A DNA stretch of 64,000 bases from Aliishimia sp963678085 (GTDB lineage Bacteria; Pseudomonadota; Alphaproteobacteria; Rhodobacterales; Rhodobacteraceae): positions 1,612,001 through 1,676,000 of the forward strand of contig OY782680.1 in the NCBI GenBank assembly GCA_963678085.1, given 5' to 3'. The position numbers were made by a program, and so were the translations under genes. Positions 48,244-56,488 of this stretch are shown here, in pieces. The notes beneath the pieces were generated by a model. That model was not told the origin of the DNA, did no database searches, and saw only the letters and a program-made list of their open reading frames with translations. The first letter of the stretch is position 1; each line of letters starts with the position of its first letter.

Positions 48244-49167
48244 TTACGAGAAAGGATCTGGCGCTGGGTTTGCGCCGCAAATCAGCACCGCAACGCGCTC
48301 GCCCGGTTCTGGTGTGTAAGCGCCCGAGGTCAAAGCGGCCAGGGCCGTGGCGCCGGCGGGTTCCACCCATTGACGCAGCTCTTGCCAGAGGAGCTTTTGC
48401 GCCTGCAAGATCGCGTCATCGGGCAGGGTCAGACAAAGGGTATCCTGGGCCTGCGCCAATTCAAAACAGATCTCACCAATGCGCCGGGCTCCAAGCGCAT
48501 TGGCTGCGACTCCGCTCACCTCAACATCAACCGGCGCACCAGCCTCGCGCGCCCTTGCAAGCGCGGCGCACGTGTCGGGCTCCACCGCGACCACTTTACG
48601 CCGCCCTGCCAGCCAAGCCAGCGATCCCGCAATCAGCCCGCCGCCGCCAACGGCGATGAGCACTGTGTCCGCTTCCAGCCCCTGATCTTCCCATTCGGCC
48701 ATGAGCGTGCCTTGTCCTGCCACCGTGCCGGGCGCGTCATAGGCGTGGATTTGCATCGCGCCTGTTTTTACCTCATGCGCTTTGGCCGCGTCCAGCGCAT
48801 TGGCATAGGCTCCTGGCACCACATGGCACGCGGCCCCGGTGCGCTCGATCAGGCCAATCTTTGCAGGACCGGCAATTTCGGGTACGAAGATAGCCGCCTT
48901 ATGTCCCAGCTGCGCCGCTGCATAACCCACCGCCGCGCCATGATTTCCGCCACTTGCTGCTACGACGCCGCCCGCAGGCACGTCGCTTGAAAGCAAGGTA
49001 TTAAACGCCCCGCGCGCTTTGAACGAGCCGGTATGCTGGATCTGTTCCAGTTTCATCTCAAGCGGAAAATCTAGGCCAAAGCTGTTCTCAAGCCTCAGCA
49101 CTGGCGTGCGCCGTATATGATCCTTGATCTGCGCGGCTGCGGTTGTGATTTCTGCGTTCCAATCCAT
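48244..49167 (-). CDS. Threonine/serine dehydratase family PLP enzyme
   Basis: 307-residue fold-type II PLP enzyme: HIRRTPVLRLENSFGLDFPLEMKLEQIQHTGSFKARGAFN (PLP lysine in GSFKARGA, about residue 49), ASGGNHGAAVGYAA phosphate loop, GGGGLIAGSLAWL, and EPDTCAALARA. Threonine, serine or 3-hydroxyaspartate could be the substrate. It lacks the C-terminal ACT regulatory domain of biosynthetic IlvA, so it is of the catabolic/short type. ATG 49167 follows AGGGGG; an in-frame start at 49185 is less likely. It is divergent from the LOG gene. Confidence 0.88.
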   Translation of the reverse strand: MDWNAEITTAAAQIKDHIRRTPVLRLENSFGLDFPLEMKLEQIQHTGSFKARGAFNTLLSSDVPAGGVVAASGGNHGAAVGYAAAQLGHKAAIFVPEIAGPAKIGLIERTGAACHVVPGAYANALDAAKAHEVKTGAMQIHAYDAPGTVAGQGTLMAEWEDQGLEADTVLIAVGGGGLIAGSLAWLAGRRKVVAVEPDTCAALARAREAGAPVDVEVSGVAANALGARRIGEICFELAQAQDTLCLTLPDDAILQAQKLLWQELRQWVEPAGATALAALTSGAYTPEPGERVAVLICGANPAPDPFS

Positions 49168-49239
49168 GATCGCCCCCTGGTGCATTTTCGCCCTAGCCTA
49201 TAAGCTTGAGCCAGGCATGCAAACGCAAAGGGCTGGGCC

Positions 49240-50061
49240 ATGACGAAAAATGACGATCATGTAAACCATTTGCGCGATGCAGCGGAGGATCGAGAGGCGG
49301 CGCAAGGCGTGGCAAAAACGCCGCAGACGCTCTCGCCCACATATCGGCTGGCTTTTAGCGATGAAGAGTTCCTATGCCGCGAAGATCTGCGCCCGGTGCG
49401 CTTGCAACTTGAGCTGCTAAAGCCGGAATTGGCGCTGGATGAGGCCGGGGTTGAAAGCACTGTGGTGCTGTTTGGCGGCGCGCGTATTCCGGCCCCCGAG
49501 CAAAAGCATTTGGCCCGCACGGATACCTTGGCAGATCTGTCACGCTTTTATGAGGAAGCGCGCAGCTTTGCCCGGATGATCACTGAGCGGGCGATGAAAG
49601 ATGGGGGCCAGCGCGATATGATCGTCACCGGCGGTGGCCCCGGTGTGATGGAGGCAGGCAATCGCGGCGCGGCAGATGCGGGCGGGCGCTCCATTGGGCT
49701 GGGGATTGTGCTGCCAAATGAGCCCACCCCCAACCCCTATATCACGCCGGAGCTGTGCTTTAACTTTCACTATTTCGCTATTCGCAAGATGCATTTTTTG
49801 ATGCGTGCGCGGGCGGTTTGTGTGTTTCCGGGCGGGTTTGGCACGTTGGATGAGCTGTTTGAGACCATGACCTTGATCCAGACGGGACGTATGGACCGGG
49901 TGCCGTTTCTGCTCTTTGGACGCGCGTTTTGGACCAGCATCGTCAATTGGGATGCGCTGACCGAGGCGGGCACGATTGGCGCGGATGATCTAAAAATGCT
50001 GCGCTTTGTGGAAACCGCCGAAGAGGCTATGGCGGCGATGGATAGCTGGCCGGAGTGTTAG
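49240..50061 (+). CDS. LOG-family (TIGR00730) Rossmann-fold protein
   Basis: 273-residue protein of the LOG / lysine-decarboxylase-like family. It has the diagnostic GGGPGVMEAGNRGAADAGG and PGGFGTLDELFE motifs; those in LOG proteins bind AMP-type nucleotides and cleave the N-glycosidic bond of cytokinin ribotides or related compounds. The longer N-terminus (about 85 residues before VVLFGGARIPAPEQ) is typical of the bacterial long form. Physiological substrate unknown. The stop lies 7 bp before a family C repeat. Confidence 0.88.
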   Translation: MTKNDDHVNHLRDAAEDREAAQGVAKTPQTLSPTYRLAFSDEEFLCREDLRPVRLQLELLKPELALDEAGVESTVVLFGGARIPAPEQKHLARTDTLADLSRFYEEARSFARMITERAMKDGGQRDMIVTGGGPGVMEAGNRGAADAGGRSIGLGIVLPNEPTPNPYITPELCFNFHYFAIRKMHFLMRARAVCVFPGGFGTLDELFETMTLIQTGRMDRVPFLLFGRAFWTSIVNWDALTEAGTIGADDLKMLRFVETAEEAMAAMDSWPEC

Positions 50062-50068
50062 CCGGATG

Positions 50069-50175
50069 CTAAGCAGGTATTCACGGCTCCTCCCACGAAT
50101 ACCTGCTTAGCACTCTTTGATTTTGCAGGATTTTAATCCCAAAACCGGTGCCCACTTTTGGGAAATCCTGCTTAG
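50069..50175 (+). repeat. Repeat family C, copy 2 (supplies a stop codon)
   Basis: 107 bp, perfect ends CTAAGCAGG / CCTGCTTAG. The first hairpin has a perfect 14-bp stem (CTAAGCAGGTATTC with its complement). It fills the gap between two convergent genes. The right end (CTTAG) contains the stop codon (TAA) of the minus-strand DUF4139 gene at 50172-50174, so the repeat now defines where that protein ends. Confidence 0.88.
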
Positions 50176-51800
50176 CGCAGCACATAGCCTTCGGGCCAGG
50201 TCAGGGTGACTTGCGTGCTAAAGAAGCGGGTGGCACCGGGGTCAAGTTCTAGGTTCCATTGCAAAATCCCGCGCTTGTCTTCCGCGTCAACCACATTGGG
50301 CCTTGGATCCGCCTTATAGCTGACCTCAAGATCCTCTTGCTCGGAATAGGGCACACGGGCGCGTAGCTCTAGTTTCCAGGCGCGCGTGTCGAGATTTTCA
50401 ACGGTGATCTGCACATTTTCGCTGGAGGTGTTGGAGCTTGTGAGAATGCCCTGCTCTCCGGTTTGGCGATCCAGCACTTTGCGCGTGAGCCGCAGCCCTG
50501 GGATTTGTCCAAAGCCGAGCTCCGCCTCGGCCCCGGCTGGAATTTCGGGGAAATCGCCAGAGCCGACATAGCTGCCATTGAAATAGCGCTGCACCTCATA
50601 CCCGGCGAGCAGCGGCTCGATCCCCGCATTGCGGAACCGGGCGACCAAAAAGGCGGTCTCTTCATACAAAGGGATTGCGCGGGCAAAGACCTCTGCCTTG
50701 TGGTTCAGCGTATCAAGCGGAAGCCGTTGATCCGAACCACTGGCCAGATCAACAGGTTTTGGGATGCTATAGGAGACAGAGAGCCCTTCGCTGGCCGCAC
50801 GCGGGGCGATATACGGCTGCGCCATAATCGCGGGCTCGGCCATCTCATCATCACCCCCGCTTTCTCTGAATTCGATTGTGACGGGTGGGGGCGCTTTTTC
50901 CTGTATCCTCCGCCACATCGGTAACAGATGCGTGGGATCAAGCTTAAGGTTCGGGCGCTGAGTAGACAGGGTGAGCTGTACGCCCGCCCAATCCTCGCCG
51001 GTGCCTTGGGCCACCCAAGCGCTGCGCTCGATACGCAAATCCGCAGCGCCAGTGATTTCATCCTCAAACAGGCGCAAAGTATAGCTCGGCTTCCAGCCCA
51101 TCTCGTCACTCATGAAGGTGACCTTTAGCGGCAGGTTTTCAGCAGGTTCAGAAAGCTCAACCGAAAGCGTCAAATGCGGCCCCTGCAAGGTGAGCGGCAT
51201 CATCTGTGCCAGTGCGGTTTCTAGGCGTTTGATTTCCTCGTCCAGGCGCGCTTCTTCTTTATGTGCGGCCTCAATTGTCGCTTTTGCCTCTTGGACTGCC
51301 AGTTTTGCCGCTTCGGTCTCTTGCCCGATCATCTGGGCGATGGCGCGTAAATTCTCTGCCCCGCTCGTCAGATCTTTGGGCTCCGACAAGGTCGCCAAAA
51401 ATTCAAGCGTCGCCTTCGCCGCCTCTTGAGCGACCTTGGCGCGGGCGACCCTATCGTGCAGGCCCTTAATCTGCGATTTGGTGAGCGCAATCTTGCCGCG
51501 CGCCTCCTGCACGGCGGGGGTTTCTTCGCTGGGAACGTCTAAGTCCGCGGTGCTTAAAAACCGCATGGTTCCCAAATACATGCCCGGCGCTGCGACCCGT
51601 AGCAGGTCCAGATCCAAATCTTTGGGCAGGTTTGGCAGCACAATCTGATGCGCGCCTGCGGGGGCATTAAGGATGGCAATATGAGAGACGCTGCCGCCCT
51701 CGGGATAAATCACCGCCGCTGCCGCGCGACTATCTAGAACATAGGTCTCGGCCAGGGCGGGCAGGGGGAGGAGGGCGGTCAGAAGTGCAAAATAGCGCAT
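50172..51800 (-). CDS. DUF4139 / mucoidy inhibitor MuiA-like secreted protein
   Basis: 542-residue protein with a signal peptide (MRYFALLTALLPLPALA), an N-terminal beta domain, a coiled-coil region at about 95-200 (two heptad-rich helices), and a C-terminal beta-rich DUF4139 domain with MGWKPSYTLRL, VAQGTGEDWAGVQLTLSTQRP and a final LELDPGATRFFSTQVTLTWPEGYVLR. The family is extracytoplasmic with unknown activity; MuiA in Legionella-type naming affects mucoidy, which is not a proven role here. The stop codon lies in a family C repeat, so the original C-terminus may have been a few residues longer. Confidence 0.87.
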   Translation of the reverse strand: MRYFALLTALLPLPALAETYVLDSRAAAAVIYPEGGSVSHIAILNAPAGAHQIVLPNLPKDLDLDLLRVAAPGMYLGTMRFLSTADLDVPSEETPAVQEARGKIALTKSQIKGLHDRVARAKVAQEAAKATLEFLATLSEPKDLTSGAENLRAIAQMIGQETEAAKLAVQEAKATIEAAHKEEARLDEEIKRLETALAQMMPLTLQGPHLTLSVELSEPAENLPLKVTFMSDEMGWKPSYTLRLFEDEITGAADLRIERSAWVAQGTGEDWAGVQLTLSTQRPNLKLDPTHLLPMWRRIQEKAPPPVTIEFRESGGDDEMAEPAIMAQPYIAPRAASEGLSVSYSIPKPVDLASGSDQRLPLDTLNHKAEVFARAIPLYEETAFLVARFRNAGIEPLLAGYEVQRYFNGSYVGSGDFPEIPAGAEAELGFGQIPGLRLTRKVLDRQTGEQGILTSSNTSSENVQITVENLDTRAWKLELRARVPYSEQEDLEVSYKADPRPNVVDAEDKRGILQWNLELDPGATRFFSTQVTLTWPEGYVLR

Positions 51801-51923
51801 GAGGGCTCCGTGGGGCTGGTGCTGCTTGCACTATGGCGCATCGCGCGCGCGAAAAAAAGAGTGCGCTGGAGCGAAATAGCGTCAAATACCGCGTGCCAGA
51901 CTGTGAGGGCGGCTATCCAAGCA

Positions 51924-52481
51924 TCAAAAATGCGGACAAGAGGCGCGATTTTCAGGATGCCAAATCAGATCAAGGCGCGCGTGTTCTTTCGTGTTCTCCC
52001 CATCGATCAGCGAGACCTCCCAGGAATGTGAGGAGAGTTCCCCATCGCGCAGCATATAGGCAATGAACGATCCTTGGCCCGCCCCGCCTCTTGCATAGGT
52101 GAGCAAAGCATGCCCGCCGACCTCCTCAACAAATCCCACCCCGCAGAGATTGGGTCGAAGAATAATTTGCTGAGGCGCGTTTGCATCTTTCACCTGCCGC
52201 CAATAGTCATCCCGCCGCTCAAAAATATCCCACAAATACCCATCCGAATAGAGCCGACTGTCTGAATATGTGATGAAAAGCTCCTCGTCTCCATCGCCGT
52301 CAATATCCGCCCGGAGCTCCAAAATCACATCACCTGCCAAGGCGCTATTCTCTGTGAAAAAATAAAGCCTGGGATCCTGGGTGCGCGACGCGTTTCCTCG
52401 AAGAAGGGGGGCCGCAGAGGCTGCATTTCCCAAGGCTGCAAAGACTACGCAGAGCTGGAGTATCGCCGTGAGAGTGCGCAT
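51924..52481 (-). CDS. Hypothetical secreted protein with FG-GAP-like calcium loop
   Basis: 185-residue protein with a signal peptide (about 1-24, ending ASA). The mature part has one DIDGDGDEELFITYSD motif (about residues 58-73) that resembles the calcium-binding loop of FG-GAP/VCBS repeats, followed by a DIFERRDDYWRQV segment and two cysteines (LCGVGF and SCPHF) that may pair. No catalytic motif is visible. ATG 52481 is chosen over a TTG at 52490. It lies between the DUF4139 gene and asd, same strand, and a family A repeat precedes it. Function unknown. Confidence 0.7.
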   Translation of the reverse strand: MRTLTAILQLCVVFAALGNAASAAPLLRGNASRTQDPRLYFFTENSALAGDVILELRADIDGDGDEELFITYSDSRLYSDGYLWDIFERRDDYWRQVKDANAPQQIILRPNLCGVGFVEEVGGHALLTYARGGAGQGSFIAYMLRDGELSSHSWEVSLIDGENTKEHARLDLIWHPENRASCPHF

Positions 52482-52538
52482 TGGTCTCAATGTCGTTTAT
52501 CCTCAGCTCACCTGAAAACCGGGAACTTTATGGCTCCC

Positions 52539-52590
52539 TTCATTTGGCTAAAAATACCTTGCGGGGGTGTGGGGGTGCAAAACCCCCACT
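52539..52590 (+). repeat. Repeat family A, copy 5
   Basis: Same orientation as copies 1 and 2, reading TTCATTTGGC, AAAAATACCTTGCGGGGG, TGTGGGGGTGCAAAACCCCCAC. It lies in the 200-bp gap between two minus-strand genes, 61 bp from the asd terminator. Confidence 0.85.
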
Positions 52591-52650
52591 TTGCTGAAAG
52601 TCGGGTTCTTGGGTGAGTTTGGCATAGGGCTAGTTCTTTGGTTACATTAA

Positions 52651-52674
52651 AGAGCCCGCATTTGGGCGGGCTCT
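52651..52674 (-). terminator. Hairpin terminator downstream of asd
   Basis: AGAGCCCGC (52651-52659) pairs with GCGGGCTCT (52666-52674), a perfect 9-bp stem with a 6-nt loop, 15 bp after the asd stop. On the minus strand the stem is followed by TTTAATGTAACC, a short T-run, so it should end asd transcripts. Confidence 0.6.
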
Positions 52675-52689
52675 AAGGGTGTTAGTTTT

Positions 52690-53712
52690 TTAGCCCTTTT
52701 TCAGGACTTCGCGGCCCATTAGCTCCGCAATTTGCACGGCGTTTAGGGCCGCGCCTTTGCGTAGGTTGTCGGAGACGCACCACAGGTTCAGGCCGTTTTC
52801 GATTGTGCCATCCTGGCGGATGCGGCTGATGAAAGTGGCGAAATCGCCGACGCATTCTATGGGGGTCACATAGCCGCCGGGCTCACGCTTATCGATCACC
52901 ATCACGCCAGGGGCTTCGCGCAGGATGTCGCGGGCTTCGTCCTCATCCAGGAACTCTTCGAATTCGATATTTACCGCTTCGCAATGGCCCACAAAGACCG
53001 GCACGCGCACGCAGGTTGCTGTGACTTTGATGCTGGGATCGACGATCTTTTTCGTTTCAACCATCATCTTCCACTCTTCCTTGGTCGAGCCGTCCTCCAT
53101 GAACACATCAATCTGCGGGATCACGTTAAAGGCGATCTCTTTGGGGAACTTGCTCGGCGGCACTTCGGCCACAGGGTTGTAGATTGATTTGGTTTGATCC
53201 CATAGCTCATCCGCCCCCTCTTTGCCCGAGCCGGACACGGATTGATAGGTGCTCACCACCACACGTTTGATCTTGGCGCGATCATGCAAAGGCTTCAGCG
53301 CCACCACCATCTGCGCGGTTGAGCAATTCGGATTGGCGATGATGTTCCTGTTGGAATATTTATGCACCGCCTCTGGGTTACATTCCGGCACAATCAGCGG
53401 AATGTCAGGATCGTAGCGATAAAGCGAGGAGTTATCGATCACCACACAGCCCGCAGCGGCCGCCTTGGGCGCATAGGTCTTGGTCGGCTCAGAGCCAATG
53501 GCAAAAAGCGCAATGTCCCAGCCGGTGAAATCGAACGTGTCCAGGTCCTTGGTCTTGAGTGTGGTGTCGCCAAACGTGACCTCCGTGCCCAGGCTGCGGC
53601 GCGATGCGAGCGCAACAATCTCATCCACAGGAAACTGGCGCTCTGCCAGAATGTTCAGCATTTCGCGGCCCACATTGCCTGTAGCGCCGGCGATCACAAC
53701 TTTATAACCCAT
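52690..53712 (-). CDS. asd: Aspartate-semialdehyde dehydrogenase
   Basis: NADPH-dependent enzyme of the aspartate pathway to lysine, threonine and methionine, feeding DapD (45600) among others. The 340-residue product has the Rossmann GATGNVGREM, active-site cysteine in NPNCSTAQMVVAL, and the later SVSGSGKEGADELWDQT and CVRVPVFVGHCEAVNIEF segments with the catalytic histidine. Normal length. It starts with ATG 53712 and ends in a hairpin terminator. Confidence 0.96.
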   Translation of the reverse strand: MGYKVVIAGATGNVGREMLNILAERQFPVDEIVALASRRSLGTEVTFGDTTLKTKDLDTFDFTGWDIALFAIGSEPTKTYAPKAAAAGCVVIDNSSLYRYDPDIPLIVPECNPEAVHKYSNRNIIANPNCSTAQMVVALKPLHDRAKIKRVVVSTYQSVSGSGKEGADELWDQTKSIYNPVAEVPPSKFPKEIAFNVIPQIDVFMEDGSTKEEWKMMVETKKIVDPSIKVTATCVRVPVFVGHCEAVNIEFEEFLDEDEARDILREAPGVMVIDKREPGGYVTPIECVGDFATFISRIRQDGTIENGLNLWCVSDNLRKGAALNAVQIAELMGREVLKKG

Positions 53713-53812
53713 AGGTCCTTTCCTTTTCCAAAACCTGGGCGGCTCTACGACATTTAGCGGGGCGCGGCTAGAGCAAAGCGCGTTTCACGTTAAAATGTCG
53801 GGAAAATCGCTG

Positions 53813-54337
53813 TTACACGAATTTCATATGGGAAAAGCGGGTCAAGGGCGTTTGCAAAAAGGTCCGCGAGGTTTGGAAGCCAAAGGCTGCTTGGCGTGCG
53901 GCCAGGGTTTCCTCTGCGCTCCATGCGCGGCTCAGCTGGACCGGGCGCATATTGGTATTTGAGGCCTGAGGCACTGATCCGCGTTTTCCTTGTTGCGCCT
54001 TGGCCGCTTGCTCACGCTTTTTCTGTGCGGCTTTCTTGGCCTTTTCTTCGGCGGCGGCGCGGGCCTGGGCAGCTTCGCGGCGCAGGGCCTGTTCACGGGC
54101 GCGTTTGCGCAAGCGTTCATAGGTTTCGGCCTTGGCGTCGCGTTTTTCTGCTGCGCGCACCGCATCAAAGGCGGCGTTGATCTCTGCTAGGCGCTTATTG
54201 GCCTCATCCAGGTCGGTTTTCACCTGATCTGGGTGATAGTTGCGCACCAGACGCCGCCAAGCCGCCTTGACCGTTGCGGCATCATCTTGCGGGGAAACGC
54301 CCAGCAAAGCGTAGGATTTTTTCAATTCTGGCGACAT
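53813..54337 (-). CDS. J-domain (DnaJ-like) protein
   Basis: 174-residue protein with an N-terminal J domain (residues 1 to about 60) containing the diagnostic HPD tripeptide in YHPDQVKTDLDEAN, then a long Ala/Lys/Glu coiled coil (RLRKRAREQALRREAAQARAAAEEKAKKAAQKKREQAAKA, about residues 70-120) and a short C-terminal tail. It lacks the G/F and zinc domains of true DnaJ, so it probably recruits an Hsp70 to a specific client. ATG 54337 has GGGAGTGG upstream and gives MSPELKKSYALLGVSP; the in-frame GTG at 54349 is less likely. A CtrA-like site is 74-88 bp upstream. Confidence 0.8.
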   Translation of the reverse strand: MSPELKKSYALLGVSPQDDAATVKAAWRRLVRNYHPDQVKTDLDEANKRLAEINAAFDAVRAAEKRDAKAETYERLRKRAREQALRREAAQARAAAEEKAKKAAQKKREQAAKAQQGKRGSVPQASNTNMRPVQLSRAWSAEETLAARQAAFGFQTSRTFLQTPLTRFSHMKFV

Positions 54338-54349
54338 GACCACTCCCAC

Positions 54350-54533
54350 CCATTACGCGAACCAGTAATGACACATTATCGCCAAAATGTTATTTGTGGG
54401 AGCCCAATTCTTAACGAAGGGTTAATGCCTCGCCGGGAGATTCAACATTGGCGTGTTGTGGGGCTGCTCGTAAAAAGTGTAATTCCCGCATAGGTTTAAG
54501 TGTCGGCAAGGATCCGCCAAGGCCGCAGTCGAA
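54350..54533. other. 184-bp intergenic region
   Basis: Promoter region of the J-domain gene, with a full CtrA-type site at 54411-54425. No other coding sequence or structure is evident in the rest of it. Confidence 0.5.
54411..54425 (-). promoter_or_regulatory. CtrA-type site TTAA-N7-TTAA
   Basis: TTAACGAAGGGTTAA is an exact match to the CtrA consensus (TTAA, seven bases, TTAA). It lies 74-88 bp upstream of the J-domain gene ATG on the minus strand, within a normal distance for CtrA control. Confidence 0.5.
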
Positions 54534-55301
54534 TCATCCTTTCCACTTGGCCGCAAGGCTGCGCGCCGCGCCCGCGAGCATCAGCACATCAAGCCCGACA
54601 GCGATGAATTGCGCCCCTGCATCTTTGGCTTTTGTGATCATCTCGTCATTGCCGCTTAGGATGCCTGCCGCCTTGTCAGAGGCCGCGATTTTGCGCAGCG
54701 CGCCCAGGATCACCTCAACAACTTCGGGATGCATCAAATCGCCCATATGGCCCAAATCCGCGCCCAGATCCGCGGGGCCGATAAAGACACCATCCACGCC
54801 CTCAACCTCAAGTATCTCATCCAGCGCGGCCAGCCCGGCGCGGTTTTCAACCTGTACCAGCAGGCAGACTTGCTCATCTGCGGTTTTGCCATAATCCGCG
54901 ATCTGGCTGAACTTGCTGGAGCGGGTCATGGAATAGCCCACGCCGCGCACCCCATTGGGCGGATAGCGCATGGCACGCACCAGCTCGCGCGCTTGCTCGG
55001 CGCTTTCGACCATGGGCACCAGGATGGTTTGGGCCCCCACGTCCAGCATTTGTTTGATCATCCAAGTCTCGCCCACAGGCACGCGCACAACCGCATGGCT
55101 ATCCGAGGCCTCAAGCGCCATCAAACTATCGCGCGTGGATTGCAGATCATTGGGAGAATGTTCATTGTCGATCACCAGCCAGTCAAAGCCAGCGGTGCCC
55201 ATCATCTCGGTCGCGCTATGGGCCGCGAGCCCCAGCCAGCAGCCCCATTGAATTTCGCCGCGTTTCAGGGCGGCTTTGAACGGATTTACGGGTGCTGGCA
55301 T
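54534..55301 (-). CDS. HpcH/HpaI aldolase family protein
   Basis: 255-residue class II aldolase of the HpcH/HpaI family, which cleaves 4-hydroxy-2-oxo acids to pyruvate (or related 2-oxoacid) and an aldehyde using a divalent metal. Key blocks: DWLVIDNEHSPNDL, VRVPVGETWMIKQMLDVGAQTILVPMVESAEQA, RGVGYSMTRSSKF, CLLVQVENRAGL and GVDGVFIGPADLGADLG (metal-binding Glu and Asp). It resembles 4-hydroxy-2-oxoheptanedioate aldolase (HpaI) most, but no other catechol genes are nearby, so the substrate is open. It is divergent from nothing on the plus strand and lies alone. Confidence 0.88.
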   Translation of the reverse strand: MPAPVNPFKAALKRGEIQWGCWLGLAAHSATEMMGTAGFDWLVIDNEHSPNDLQSTRDSLMALEASDSHAVVRVPVGETWMIKQMLDVGAQTILVPMVESAEQARELVRAMRYPPNGVRGVGYSMTRSSKFSQIADYGKTADEQVCLLVQVENRAGLAALDEILEVEGVDGVFIGPADLGADLGHMGDLMHPEVVEVILGALRKIAASDKAAGILSGNDEMITKAKDAGAQFIAVGLDVLMLAGAARSLAAKWKG

Positions 55302-55359
55302 GTGATCTCTCCCTATGAATTTGCGCCAGAATGTCGCGAAGCTGCGGGGATTTCCAGGG

Positions 55360-56064
55360 TCAAAGAACCTTGATCACATTTTTTTCCACCGAGAGCATAT
55401 AGCCGCGCCGGGCGATGTTTTTCACCAACAGCTCCGCAACGATTTGATTGCCAAGCCCATCACGCAGCCGCTTGATCCGTGTGGCGCCTGCCGCTTCTTC
55501 GCAATCTGTGGCGTTGCGGCCCGACACTAGCCCCTCAAGCTCTGCGCCCGAGAGCACATCATCATCCATGCGCGCCTCTGCCAGAACCGAGATTGTCTCC
55601 ATTGCCGCATCGGTCAGCTTAAAGCCCATATTGTTCAGATAGACCGTGTTCTCATCGCGGCTGATCAAAAGGGAGGAGACCTGGATCCCCGCGCGCTCAA
55701 TCTGCGCCATGCGACGGTTCAGCGCCACCAGCATGACCAAGAACACCAAAGCGGCGATTAACATGGCGCTGGCGAAAATCAGCAGCACGAAGATCACCAA
55801 ACGGTAACTGGTCAATGTGTCGGAAAAGGCGGTGCCAGATTGGGCCAGGATTTCAAGCAGCTTAATCTCGGCCCCGCTGGTGAGATCATCGTTTTCTATA
55901 AAGATCCGCTCGACCTGGGCGTTAAATGCATTCGCATCGGGCAGGGTGAAAAACAGCAGCACAGCAGCGCCCACAAGGATCACCACAATCGCAGCGATCC
56001 CATAGGTTACAATCATACTGCCCGAACGCCGAGCTTCAGAAGCGGAGGTAGTAGGTTCCGGCAC
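55360..56064 (-). CDS. Membrane-anchored winged-helix protein
   Basis: 234-residue protein. Two transmembrane helices near the N-terminus (about 18-40 and 89-115) enclose a periplasmic segment of about 50 residues. After the second helix the C-terminal 90 residues look like an OmpR/PhoB-type winged helix: TVYLNNMGFKLTDAAMETISVLAEA, LSGAELEGLVSG, ATRIKRLRDGLGN, IARRGYMLSV. So the order is membrane first, DNA-binding last, the reverse of ToxR. GTG 56064 has GAGGAAAG just upstream and overlaps the preceding small gene; ATG 56016 is an alternative start. Possible role: a one-component membrane regulator. The DNA-binding reading is inferred. Confidence 0.65.
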   Translation of the reverse strand: MPEPTTSASEARRSGSMIVTYGIAAIVVILVGAAVLLFFTLPDANAFNAQVERIFIENDDLTSGAEIKLLEILAQSGTAFSDTLTSYRLVIFVLLIFASAMLIAALVFLVMLVALNRRMAQIERAGIQVSSLLISRDENTVYLNNMGFKLTDAAMETISVLAEARMDDDVLSGAELEGLVSGRNATDCEEAAGATRIKRLRDGLGNQIVAELLVKNIARRGYMLSVEKNVIKVL

Positions 56065-56317
56065 TATCTTTCCTCGACGCAAGCCCCTCGGGACCAAACA
56101 CATTAAGTACATTCAAAAGAGTCCAGCCCGCGCGCCCCAGGCGCTGTTGCAACTCTGCCTTAGCCGCGGCCGCCGAGCACTCTCCTTGGATTTGTGCCAC
56201 ACCATAATGCAGCCGCAAGGGATTGTCTTGCTTGGCTTTGTAATCAGCATAGCATTCAGCCGCCGCGGGCCCTGCAAGCAGCAGGGAAACCGCACATATC
56301 GAGATCAAATGTTTCAT
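56036..56317 (-). CDS. Small secreted protein, unknown
   Basis: 93-residue protein with a clear signal peptide (MKHLISICAVSLLLAGPAAA), then ECYADYKAKQDNPLRLHYGVAQIQGECSAAAAKAELQQRLGRAGWTLLNVLNVFGPEGLASRKDSAGTYYLRF. Two cysteines in the mature part (in ECYAD and ECSAA) could form a disulfide. The C-terminal half is helix plus strand. It overlaps the membrane-anchored winged-helix gene by 29 bp and may signal to it, by context only. I do not recognise the family. It starts with ATG 56317. Confidence 0.72.
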   Translation of the reverse strand: MKHLISICAVSLLLAGPAAAECYADYKAKQDNPLRLHYGVAQIQGECSAAAAKAELQQRLGRAGWTLLNVLNVFGPEGLASRKDSAGTYYLRF

Positions 56318-56488
56318 GCCTCGATCATGGCCGCAAACGGCGGGTTATTCAATAACAACCCAGGTTTAGCGGCGCTGATATCCAATAACATGGGCCTGAT
56401 ATTGCTTGGCCTTGCGGGGCGTGGCGAGGGTTGGGTCAAGGTTCATCGTATGGACCGACCCATCATCTAGGTAAAAAGGAACATACCC

